A stretch of 64,000 nt of DNA. Source: UBA1444 sp964521625. Lineage in GTDB: Bacteria; Bacillota; Negativicutes; UBA1444. A program made the position numbers and the translations under genes. Every line of letters starts with the position of its first letter. Within the stretch, counting starts at the first letter, position 1. Location of the stretch: the NCBI GenBank assembly GCA_964521625.1, contig CAZFSM010000018.1:16545-80544 (forward strand). Reading direction: 5' to 3'. Below the pieces are notes generated by a model. It was not told the origin of the DNA. It did not search any database and saw nothing but the letters and a program-made list of their open reading frames with translations. Positions 36,866 to 46,000 of this stretch are shown in pieces.

Positions 36866-38578
36866 CTACATTCCGTGTGGCGATAATTTAAATTTCTCAA
36901 CCAGTTCTTTCAACTCTAATCCTTTGGCGGCGGTTTCACCAGCTCCGGAAGCTACCGTATGCATGGTGGCGGACATTTCTTCGGCCGCCGCAGCGACTTC
37001 TTCCGCGCTGGCTGCATTGCTGTCGTTGATTCCGGCGATGCTCTCAATCAGCGACACAATTTGCTCCGAAGTTGCAACTTCCGATTTAGTGATGTCCAGA
37101 ATCCGGTCGGAATCGGCAACCGTTTCGGTGACCGACTGTACGATTTTATTAAGAGCCATGCCGGCATCTTTGACCAGAGAAACTCCCTGCTCCACTTCCC
37201 CCCGGCTTTGCTGCGTCGTGGCGACAGCGGCCGCGGTGCTGGCCGAAACTTTGCGAATCAGTCCGGCGACTTCCTCCGCGCCCTGATTGGACTGTTCAGC
37301 CAGTTTGCGCACCTCTTCAGCGACTACAGCGAATCCACGCCCGGCTTCGCCGGCTCTGGCGGCTTCGATGGCGGCGTTCAGCGCCAGCAAGTTGGTTTGG
37401 CCGGCAATATTGGTGATGGTATCGGCAATCAACTCGATTTGCTTCGAATACGCTTCCAGTTCATTAATGCCTTTTTCAGTCAAGGCAGTTTGTGCACGGA
37501 TATTGTCCATGCGTTGGATGGTTTCGTTTACCGTACTTTCCCCCTGCTTAGCGGCGCTCAGGGCCATCGCTGCATTGGACTGGGCTGTGACGGCTCGCTC
37601 CTTGGCGATTTGAATCAGTGAAGATAGCTGAACCAAGACTTTGGATGTATTGATTACGGATTCTTTGCCATGAATCGTGTTGGCGGCTAGATGAGTCATG
37701 TTGGTCGCCACTTCTTCGGTGGTGGAGGTGACTTCCTGTGAGGAGGCTGCCATCTGTTGCGATGCTGCCGCCAGTTCATCCGACGAGCTTCTAACTATAA
37801 ACATAATTCTGTTTTGCTCTTTGGCCATATTGTTAAACTCGGCAATCATCTGGCCGATTTCATCTTTTGAGTGGACCTTCCCCTGTACGGTAAGGTCTCC
37901 TTTGGCCATCAGCCGCATCAGCGCCTGCATTTCTTTCACCGGTCGGGTAATGCCGCGGGCAACAAATATGCCGGCCAGAATGCCAACAAGCAGGGAAACC
38001 AAGCTGGCAATAATCACCATTGTGATTGTTTTGTTGCCCATGTCGCCAGTTTCTTTCATCACGCGTGAAATATCATTCTTTTGCAGATCTCGCAGTTCGG
38101 TCAACTTTTTCAAAAAAGCGCCGACGTCGCGGACCACGTCGGGTCGCCGGGCGTAATCAACGGCTTCTTTGTCTTTTCCTGCCTGTTTGATAGCGATTAC
38201 CTCATCGCCAATCTCCGCGTAGCGCTTGTTCAAAGCCTGTACTTCCTGGGTCGTTTTGCGGATCTGTTCATTTGTCGTTTTGGCTTCCAGGGCAGCAATC
38301 AATTCGGCATTTTGTTTGTACAAGTTGCGGAAATTATTAAGGGCATTTGAGTCGCCGGTCAACAAATAGCCGCGCAACTGCGCTACCTGTTCCAAGGCCT
38401 TTGCATTCATATCGGCCATGCTGAGCAGCATCGGCAGATTAGTTTCTTCGAGCGAGTGCACACTTTGATTCATGTTGCTGACCAGAAAAAAGGTAATTCC
38501 GGAAGATACCAGGCCAATCAGGCAAACAAGTAAGAACCCAGCCAACAGTTTAGCCATCAGGGAATTAAACTTTATCAT
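36866..38578 (-). CDS. Methyl-accepting chemotaxis protein
   Basis: A 570-residue receptor: helix at about 11-32, a four-helix-bundle ligand domain (about 33-188), second helix (about 189-210), HAMP (about 211-265), and a signalling domain with the conserved hairpin tip NAAIEAARAGEAGRGFAVVAEEVRKLAEQS. ATG at 38578 follows GGAGG with 10 bases of spacing. It is the third gene of an operon led by a SpoIIE-type phosphatase and an anti-sigma-antagonist gene, which hints that its output may feed the partner switch as well as, or instead of, the flagellar CheA system. Confidence 0.93.
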   Translation of the reverse strand: MIKFNSLMAKLLAGFLLVCLIGLVSSGITFFLVSNMNQSVHSLEETNLPMLLSMADMNAKALEQVAQLRGYLLTGDSNALNNFRNLYKQNAELIAALEAKTTNEQIRKTTQEVQALNKRYAEIGDEVIAIKQAGKDKEAVDYARRPDVVRDVGAFLKKLTELRDLQKNDISRVMKETGDMGNKTITMVIIASLVSLLVGILAGIFVARGITRPVKEMQALMRLMAKGDLTVQGKVHSKDEIGQMIAEFNNMAKEQNRIMFIVRSSSDELAAASQQMAASSQEVTSTTEEVATNMTHLAANTIHGKESVINTSKVLVQLSSLIQIAKERAVTAQSNAAMALSAAKQGESTVNETIQRMDNIRAQTALTEKGINELEAYSKQIELIADTITNIAGQTNLLALNAAIEAARAGEAGRGFAVVAEEVRKLAEQSNQGAEEVAGLIRKVSASTAAAVATTQQSRGEVEQGVSLVKDAGMALNKIVQSVTETVADSDRILDITKSEVATSEQIVSLIESIAGINDSNAASAEEVAAAAEEMSATMHTVASGAGETAAKGLELKELVEKFKLSPHGM

Positions 38579-38607
38579 GGATGCGATACCTCCCTGCTTA
38601 TTTTTGA

Positions 38608-38913
38608 CTATGGTTGGATCGTGAAAACATCGTACAGGCGAGTACGTTCGAACAGGGTTTTTACGCGCCCGGATAGTCCTTTCAAGACCATTTTTCCATG
38701 CTTGCCCTTCAACTCTTCGTCAAGGTAAATGAACAGACCTAAGCCGGTGCTGTCCATGTAGTCAATTGCCGAAAGGTCAAACAGGAAGCTTTTATTGTCT
38801 TTTTTTATCAGATCCTGGATTGCATCACGCAAGGATGCTGCATCAACGGCATACATACTGCCACCTAGTTTTACCGTGACCTGATTTCCCGCTGTTTTTA
38901 TTTCCTGTAACAC
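38608..38913 (-). CDS. STAS-domain anti-sigma factor antagonist
   Basis: A 101-residue single-domain STAS protein of the SpoIIAA/RsbV type. The FLFDLSAIDYMDSTGLGLFIYL helix carries the phosphorylatable serine at S55 in DSTGLG. It should be phosphorylated by a serine kinase/anti-sigma ATPase and dephosphorylated by a PP2C phosphatase. Both activities appear to be fused in the product of the upstream gene (38935-40998), only 21 bases away. Confidence 0.92.
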   Translation of the reverse strand: MLQEIKTAGNQVTVKLGGSMYAVDAASLRDAIQDLIKKDNKSFLFDLSAIDYMDSTGLGLFIYLDEELKGKHGKMVLKGLSGRVKTLFERTRLYDVFTIQP

Positions 38914-38934
38914 CTGACCTCTCCCCTTTCCTTT

Positions 38935-40998
38935 TTATAAGCTTTTACGAAGTTTCTTCAATAACAGGACTTCGTTGCCAACCAGGCTGTAGTACACTTT
39001 ATCCATGCACTCGAGCATGATCGAGATGCCGCGTCCACTATAGGCATGGAGATTGTAGCTGTCCCGGTGAGTTTTGCTCAGATAAGTCTGGCTGTCAAAG
39101 CCGCGTCCCGAATCTTTGATTCGGATCGACATATAACCATTGTATTTCTGAATTCTGACGAAGACAGGGCGGCTATCCGATCCATGCCGCAAGGCATTGC
39201 CGGCTGCTTCGTGAAAGGCAAGCAGAATATCATCGGCATCGGCAGAAAAATGCCGTTCCACGAAATCTGTCACTTGCAGGCGGGCGGTGTGAAATTCGTC
39301 AAAGCCAACGAAATGCAGTTGCAACTCAGGCCGCAAATTCGGCTTTGCCTTTTTGTCAGGTTTTAACTGGATGCCAACCCCGGCCATGTCGTCCCAGGCA
39401 AGGGATGACATTCGCATTTTTTCCAACAGTTCACACGTTTCGATGAAGCTTTCACACGGGAACGTTTCAGGGTCGAGTTGTTCGGCAAAGCCGTCGGTCA
39501 AGAAATAAAAGCAGTCGCCATCGTGGGCTGGGAAGATGCGTTCCTCAAAAACCGGTGTTCGTTTCAGTCCCATCAGGGAGCCGGTCAATTGGACCCGCCC
39601 GGTGAAATAGCGTGTTTTCATAAAGAATTCATATAATCCGCCGCAGACGACTTTCAATTCCCTGTGTCGCAGGTCCAGTTCGAAGCAAATGGCGGCAAAA
39701 TAAGCCCCTTCAGAAAAATACCCCAGTGAATTACCGTGCACCCATTTCATTTTTTCGATCAACGGTAACGCTAACTGGGCTGCTTCACGAAACATCGCCG
39801 ACAAGGCGGAGGTCCGAAGGCCGGCAGTTACGCCGTGCCCGGTGACATCTGCCACATACCCGAATAGGGTGTCGCCTTTCAGGCCCCAGAAGTAATCGTA
39901 CAGATCGCCGCTTACCGTGTGCAGCGGCTGGAAAAACGTCTTAATCTTAAGGCGAGGGTCATCGTAATGGAAAGGCAAATACGCTTGTTGCACTTCGGCT
40001 GCCAGAGCAATATCGCGGGTAAAGTCTTCATCGCGTTTTACTAGGGCATTTAACAAGTAGACATTTTCAGAAACCATCGCCGCCAGGTTGGCGAATTGTT
40101 GCAGCATCGATTTTTCCGAGGGCGAGATGGTGCGGTCAATATCGGCGAAGCCCAGACAAATGATGCCGATCATTTTATTCAGATAGTAGAGCGGTAAAAA
40201 AGCAATCGTTCCCACGTTATCCAACCAGGGTAGGCGGACACGGTTTCCCCAGTTGGCATAATCGTGGATGACCGTGAATTTGCCGGTTGTCCAGACGAGT
40301 CCGGCGCCGCCCTGGCCCTGCCGCAGCGAGATTCCGAGGACACTGGGATCGACATTGGGGCCGATGAATTTCATTTCCATCAAATTCAGTCGCTCATTTA
40401 ATAGATAGATGCTGGCAAAGTTCGCTTCTAATATGTTTTGGGCATGAGTCAGGATGGTATTCATCAACCGGGCATAATCCTTTTGTTTGACAATGTCCAG
40501 AGATATTTTGTACAGGCTGTTGAGGAAACTGTTTTGCCGCTCCAGACGACGGGCAATTTTTTCGTGCCGGCGTAGCTGCAGTTTTTGTTTCTTCTCGACA
40601 TTCCACTTCGACAGTGCCATGGCCAAGAGATCCAATTCGGCAGATAAGTCTGGCAACTGAGCTTCGGCGGATCCGTTGCCATTCCCGATTTCCAGGAGAA
40701 GGATTCCAAGCAAAGTACCTTCTTTTTTAATCGGCAGTTCGATCGTTTTTGCGTGGCAAAGAACAGAGGAAACGCTTTTTTGTTCCCAGTCCGGCAATGA
40801 AATGAGGCGCTTGCTTTTGCCACTGCCTGAAGCAGGTGAGAAGATGGCAGCCTTGGCAGTAGCCATCGTCATTGCAATATGGCGGAGCATCAGCTGTACT
40901 GTTGCTTCGCCATTGTTTGTTTCCGAAAAAGATCGCAAGATGTCCAGACACATAACGGGAGAACAACAGGATAATCCCGGCAAGGATGGAAAACTCAT
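38935..40998 (-). CDS. GAF / SpoIIE-type phosphatase / HATPase fusion regulator
   Basis: A 687-residue soluble protein. A GAF-like segment (about 25-135), a clear GAF domain (about 175-325), a PP2C/SpoIIE phosphatase (about 328-530; VSGDLYD at 363, DVTGHG at 384) and a C-terminal HATPase_c anti-sigma-kinase-like domain (about 550-680; AFHEAAGNALRHG, DSGRGFD, GRGISIM) follow in order. The protein thus joins the phosphatase and the kinase that act in opposite directions on a STAS protein, and the STAS gene is next in the operon. The signal for the GAF domains is unknown. Confidence 0.9.
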   Translation of the reverse strand: MSFPSLPGLSCCSPVMCLDILRSFSETNNGEATVQLMLRHIAMTMATAKAAIFSPASGSGKSKRLISLPDWEQKSVSSVLCHAKTIELPIKKEGTLLGILLLEIGNGNGSAEAQLPDLSAELDLLAMALSKWNVEKKQKLQLRRHEKIARRLERQNSFLNSLYKISLDIVKQKDYARLMNTILTHAQNILEANFASIYLLNERLNLMEMKFIGPNVDPSVLGISLRQGQGGAGLVWTTGKFTVIHDYANWGNRVRLPWLDNVGTIAFLPLYYLNKMIGIICLGFADIDRTISPSEKSMLQQFANLAAMVSENVYLLNALVKRDEDFTRDIALAAEVQQAYLPFHYDDPRLKIKTFFQPLHTVSGDLYDYFWGLKGDTLFGYVADVTGHGVTAGLRTSALSAMFREAAQLALPLIEKMKWVHGNSLGYFSEGAYFAAICFELDLRHRELKVVCGGLYEFFMKTRYFTGRVQLTGSLMGLKRTPVFEERIFPAHDGDCFYFLTDGFAEQLDPETFPCESFIETCELLEKMRMSSLAWDDMAGVGIQLKPDKKAKPNLRPELQLHFVGFDEFHTARLQVTDFVERHFSADADDILLAFHEAAGNALRHGSDSRPVFVRIQKYNGYMSIRIKDSGRGFDSQTYLSKTHRDSYNLHAYSGRGISIMLECMDKVYYSLVGNEVLLLKKLRKSL

Positions 40999-41094
40999 TT
41001 TGTCCCGCCTTCAATTAATGTCGTTGTAATTGTTCTACTTCGCCAAGGCTGACATGGTTCCTGCAAAATTCTGAAAAATTAATTTAATCCTCTA

Positions 41095-41523
41095 TTATTG
41101 TAGTGTCGGAACATGGGTCTTGAAGATGTAATTCCAGACCAGTTCGTTGATCGAATCCGGCGGAACTCGCTGGTATTCGCAGGCAAGGGTGTTGCGCATA
41201 CGCGTACCATCAGCGTATATATACCATATTTCTTTCACACAGTACTGTTTGTTATTGCGATATTGCGTGAAGTACAGCGTTTCAGGTACGTCTCGGGTAT
41301 TGATTACCCGAGGCGGGGAATAACTCCATTTCTCCCAGATTTCAAACTTATCCAGCGAGGTGAAGATAGCCGGGACTTCCCGTAGGGATTCCTTATCGAT
41401 GTACCCGACGATGACAGCGCCATCTCTGGCCTGGCCGATTTTCGTCCAGGTCGCGGCCTCACTGCTGCTGTGTAGCAGGGAAAACAGAATGAAGGCAAAA
41501 CAAATTTTTTTCAGCCAGGACAT
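41095..41523 (-). CDS. Secreted surface-adhesin-E-like protein
   Basis: A 142-residue protein with a signal peptide ending near SSEAA. The mature part (TWTKIGQARDGAVIVGYIDKESLR, KFEIWEKWSY, CVKEIWYIYADG) resembles the short beta-rich surface-adhesin protein E fold that is common in Negativicutes and Proteobacteria. Two cysteines near the C-terminus may form a disulfide. Role unknown; probably periplasmic or at the outer surface. Confidence 0.65.
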   Translation of the reverse strand: MSWLKKICFAFILFSLLHSSSEAATWTKIGQARDGAVIVGYIDKESLREVPAIFTSLDKFEIWEKWSYSPPRVINTRDVPETLYFTQYRNNKQYCVKEIWYIYADGTRMRNTLACEYQRVPPDSINELVWNYIFKTHVPTLQ

Positions 41524-41564
41524 TTGATGTTCCTCCCCATGCAGAGCTGCGCTTTTGGTGTACT

Positions 41565-42113
41565 TTACTCAACCGGTTTGACTCTGCCCATGATGGCTAA
41601 TATTTGCCAGACCGCACATTCTACAGTACCGGTATTTTTCACGACGTAATCGGCGATACGCCAGTTGTCATATTCACCGTTGGCTTCGGCAAGATCAATC
41701 CGGGCTTTTACGTCTTCCAATTTATCGCCGTGCATCATAAAGCGGCTGAAAATTGTTTCTTTGTCGACCAGGATGAAGATCGACTCCAGTCGGTCGCCGA
41801 GAAGCTTCTTTAATTGCTCCAGGCCACTACGGTCGATGTCCACGGTACAGGCGGGGTATTGGTTCATTTTTTGCGTGACTTCTTCTTTGGTCAGGCCAAA
41901 CTGGTGACCGCCAAAGTGGACCCGCTCGAACGGGCGTGCCTTGGCAAACCCGTCATTATCAACGAAATAATAGTCGATGCCCTCTTGCTCACCAGGCTTG
42001 GCGGGTCTGGTTGTGTGACTGACCAACATAGGAACTCCCTGGCGGCGAAGCTCCTTAACCAAAGCGGACTTGCCTGAGCCAGCCGGACCGATCAACGCAT
42101 ATACTTTACTAAT
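41565..42113 (-). CDS. Guanylate-kinase-like protein with probable ATT start
   Basis: About 182 residues. The P-loop GPAGSGKSALV and SHTTRPAKPGEQEGIDYYFV match the guanylate kinase fold (TTRxxRxGExxGxDYxFV). No ATG fits: extending upstream gives ISKVYALIGPAGSGKS, which supplies the first beta-strand, and an ATT codon at 42113 lies 8 bases after AAGGAGG. A TTG at 42095 is the only other option but would cut into that strand and has no ribosome site. An out-of-frame ATG at 42117 opens only an 8-codon frame. The protein may be a true guanylate kinase or a regulatory relative. Confidence 0.75.
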   Translation of the reverse strand: MSKVYALIGPAGSGKSALVKELRRQGVPMLVSHTTRPAKPGEQEGIDYYFVDNDGFAKARPFERVHFGGHQFGLTKEEVTQKMNQYPACTVDIDRSGLEQLKKLLGDRLESIFILVDKETIFSRFMMHGDKLEDVKARIDLAEANGEYDNWRIADYVVKNTGTVECAVWQILAIMGRVKPVE

Positions 42114-42289
42114 TGCATTCCCCTCCTTTTTGTTCTATAGCAGGAGTTTTCTGCTTTGTGTTGAATTGAAAAAACGTTGTTGTTAATGGTAATCTTCGCT
42201 TTCGATAGGGAGTTATTCCTGCCTGCATTGCAGGATCTGTCAAATAAAGTACACTGATTATGATTCAAGATAAAATGGGTGAGGCATGA

Positions 42290-42916
42290 ATGATGATTGC
42301 ACTTTCTGTACAGGCGCCGGAATGTTTGCAAATCGCCGGTGAAATTGATCAGGATGCTTGTTATGGCTGCAACCAGGAATGGTATGGAACCGAGTGGCAG
42401 CGACGCGCCGGCTGCGGACCGACTGTTGCCGCGACGTTGTTCTATTACCTGTTTCGGCCGGATAACCTTTGCTATAGCAAACAAGAGTGGCTGGACCGGA
42501 TGGAAGAAGTCTGGAACTATGTGACGCCGACAGAGCGAGGCATGCCAACCACTCAACGATTTTATCAGTCGGTGCTGGCTTATGCGGCAGCAAAACAACA
42601 CCCGGTGGACTATTTCTGTTGCGATGTGCCGGAAGAGCGCGCCGACCGACCTAGGCTGCCCCAACTAGTGGGGTTTCTGGCCGAGGGATTGCGCCGTGAT
42701 GCGGCGATTGCATTTCTGAATTTATGCAATGGCGCAGAGCAAAATCTGCACCGCTGGCATTGGGTGACAATTATTGCATTGGAGCATCTGCCGGATGGTT
42801 CACGTGCGTTGCTGAAAATTCTTGACGAAGGCAGGGTCAAGACGGTCGATCTTGGCTTATGGATGGAAACATCAGCACTGGGTGGCGGCTTCGTCTACTT
42901 TCAATCTCAGAAATAG
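42290..42916 (+). CDS. C39-like papain-fold protein of unknown function
   Basis: A 208-residue protein without a signal peptide. GCGPTVAATLFYYL (C42), a central helical region, HRWHWVTIIALE (H157) and ILDEGR (D179) give a Cys-His-Asp order like the C39/papain-like peptidases. It also has a cysteine cluster near the N-terminus (CYGC, residues 24-27). It is divergent from the guanylate-kinase-like gene, with 176 bases between. No substrate is suggested by the neighbours. The call rests on motif spacing alone. Confidence 0.55.
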   Translation: MMIALSVQAPECLQIAGEIDQDACYGCNQEWYGTEWQRRAGCGPTVAATLFYYLFRPDNLCYSKQEWLDRMEEVWNYVTPTERGMPTTQRFYQSVLAYAAAKQHPVDYFCCDVPEERADRPRLPQLVGFLAEGLRRDAAIAFLNLCNGAEQNLHRWHWVTIIALEHLPDGSRALLKILDEGRVKTVDLGLWMETSALGGGFVYFQSQK

Positions 42917-42948
42917 CGCTGGTTTTATGACAAATCAATGAAATACCA

Positions 42949-42995
42949 GGGGGCTTGTCGCAAACTTTTCTGATTTGCGGCAAGCCCCCTATTTT
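42949..42995. terminator. Terminator between convergent genes
   Basis: GGGGGCTTGTCGCAAA pairs with TTTGCGGCAAGCCCCC (15 of 16 positions) around a 9-base loop, followed by TATTTT. It separates the C39-like gene from the reverse-strand activase gene. Confidence 0.88.
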
Positions 42996-43013
42996 GAAGT
43001 TGGATTGAATCGG

Positions 43014-46000
43014 TTAATTGCATTGGGCATGACGGTCACCGGCTACGGCCAGCATCAGTTTGATCCGGTTCAGTTGATTGACTTCGCTGGCGCCCGGGTC
43101 ATAGTCGATCGGCACGATGTTAGCATTGGGGTAGTTGCGCCGTAGTTCACCAAGGATGCCTTTGCCTGTGATGTGGTTGGGAAGACAGGCGAATGGTTGC
43201 ATACAAATGATATTGGTTACACCGGAGTCGATCAGTTCGATCATTTCAGCAGTTAGCAGCCAGCCTTCACCGGCGACATTGCCGAGTGACACATGTCGGG
43301 CAGCCAACTTGGCCAATTGCTCAATCGCCAGCGGCGTTGAAAAACGATGACTGGCGGCCAACGCCTGACGGACCGGGCGGCGATAATACTCCGCGAGTTT
43401 GATAAACATTGAGCCTTTCCATTTGCCAAGCAGAGTTCCGGCCAAAAAATCGTATTCCACCTTACCGTCGTAAGCGCAGTAGAGTAAGAAATCCATCAGG
43501 TCAGGAACGACGACTTCCGCGCCTTCGGTTTCCAATAGTTCAACTAGATTGTTGTTGGCGACCGGATGATATTTTACCAGAATTTCACCAACCAAGCCGA
43601 CACGGGGCTTGGCGGGACCGGTCAGTTCCAGCGCGTCAAACTCGCGAACCATTGCCCGCACATTTTCGCTGAAGTGATCACTGCCGCCACGGGCCAGATC
43701 ATGGGTGCATTTGACTGACCAAATATCATGCAGGGCCTGGGCGGAACCGGGGGTTTTTTCATAGGGACGTACCCGATACAATAATCTCATCAGCAAGTCA
43801 CCATACAATGTGCCGATAATCAGATTGCGCAGCAGAGACCAGCTGCCAGTCAGTTGCGAAGGTTGCTGCTGACCAAATATCAGTATCGGAACTTGAGGAA
43901 ATCCGGCATCCTGTAAAGCTTTTCGGGCCAGTGCCGCATAATTGCTGGCGCGGCAACATCCGCCCGTTTGCGACAGCAACACTGAGGTACGGTCCGGTGG
44001 ATATTGTCCAGACTGCAATGCCCGCAAGAGCTGCCCAATAGCCAAGATGGCGGGATAGCATGCATCGTTGTTTACATATTTCAGGCCTTCATTAATTGCT
44101 GATTTATCAGGCAACGGTGCAACGACCAACTGGAACCCGACTTGGGCAAAAGCGGCTGACAAAAATTGAAAATGTACCGGTGACAATTGCGGAGCCAGTA
44201 GTATACGTTTTGGCTCTGCAGAAGGAATGACCGCGCGTGAAGTAGTATTGTGAATATTCCGTTCCAGCACTATTGACTGCGGTCGCCGCTCATTTTGCGT
44301 GGCCAAGAGTGAGCGGATCCTGATTTTTGCGGTGCCAAGATTGTTGATCTCATCCAATTTGATTGTGGTGTATATTTTTTGTTGTGTTTCGAGAATTTCC
44401 CTGACCTGGTCCATGGTTACTGCATCCAGGCCACAGCCGAAGGAGTTGATCTGGATGAATTCAAGATTGGGTTGGCTGAGGCAATAATAGGCGGCGGCAT
44501 AGAGCCGCGAATGATAGACCCACTGGTCGACAACGCGTAGCGGTTGCTCTATCTTGCCAAGATGGCAGATGGAGTCCTCCGATAAAATGACCAATCCCAG
44601 CGATTGCACCAGTTCGGGCAACCCATGATGGATTTCCGGGTCAATATGATAGGGGCGTCCAGCCAGGATGACGCCCTTGGCATTTGTCTTCTGCATATAG
44701 TAGAGGGCCGCCTGTCCGGCATGACGTATATCTTCTTTGTAACGATTGAGTTCCTTATACGCGACATCGACGGCGGTGCTCAGCTCATGGAGGGTGATTT
44801 TTTCGGCGACGAGTTCCTGACGCAGTCGTTTGATAAGCGGCGTCCGTTGTGGCAATGGCAGGAACGGATGATAAAATATGACCGCCGGATCACGCAGCCC
44901 AGCCAGATTAGCCCTGACCGTTTCCGGATACGAAGTGACGATAGGACAGTTATAGCAGTTGACGGCTTGCGGTTGCTCCTGCGTATTGTAGGGAACACAA
45001 GGGTAAAATATCTTATGAACACCGCGATTCAATAAATCCTGGATATGCCCGTGAGCCAGTTTGGCTGGATAACAGAGTGAGTCGGAAGCGATCGAGTCCA
45101 TTCCCTGTTCAAATAAACTGCGGGAAGACGGTGCAGACAGGATAACCCGATAGCCGAGCTGGCTGAAGAAGGTGAACCAGAACGGATAATCTTCATACAT
45201 GTTGAGGACCCGCGGCAGACCAATCGTTCCCCGCCAGGCTGCAGCTTCCGGAAGTGGTTCATAGTGGAACAAACGTTTATATTTATAGGCATAAAGGTTT
45301 GGCAATTCTTCGGTAGTCTTGCTTTTGCCGATGCCGCGTTCGCAGCGGTTGCCGACATGATATTTTTTTCCATTGGAAAACAGCTGACTGGTGATTAGAC
45401 AATGGTTACCGCACCATTTGCAGCGGTGACTGCTGCTTCGGGAACTGAATTTGTCCAGCGCTTCCTGCGAGAGCAAGCTGGTCTTTGTACCTGCGCCGTT
45501 TGTAAATTGTTCTCTGGCAATCAATGCGGCGCCAAACGCGCCCATCAATCCGGCAATGTCGGGCCGGATCACTTCGCGTCCCAAAATCTGTTCAGTTGCC
45601 CGCAGCACCGAGTCATTATAGAAAGTGCCACCCTGCACCACAATTGTTTCACCGAGTTCAGATGCATTTTTCAGCCGGATCACCTTGAACAAAGCGTTCT
45701 TTACAATGGAAAACGAAATTCCGGCCGAGATATCGCTGACCGAGGCGCCTTCCTTCTGCGCCTGCTTGACTTTTGAGTTCATAAACACCGTGCAGCGTGT
45801 CCCCAAATCGACCGGTTGTTTTGCCTCTAGACCCAATCGGGCGAATTCGTCGATTGACATGTCGATGGCATGAGCGAAGGTTTCGATGAATGATCCGCAG
45901 CCAGAGGAACACGCCTCGTTGAGCACGATGGAGTCAATAACACCGTTATGCACGCAGAAACTCTTCATATCCTGACCGCCGATATCCAGCACCGCTGTCA

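Noticed and set aside
42092..42664. Reverse-strand open frame of 190 codons overlapping the C39-like gene
   Set aside because: It runs antisense through a better-supported gene; only its last eight codons use the ribosome site that belongs to the guanylate-kinase-like gene.
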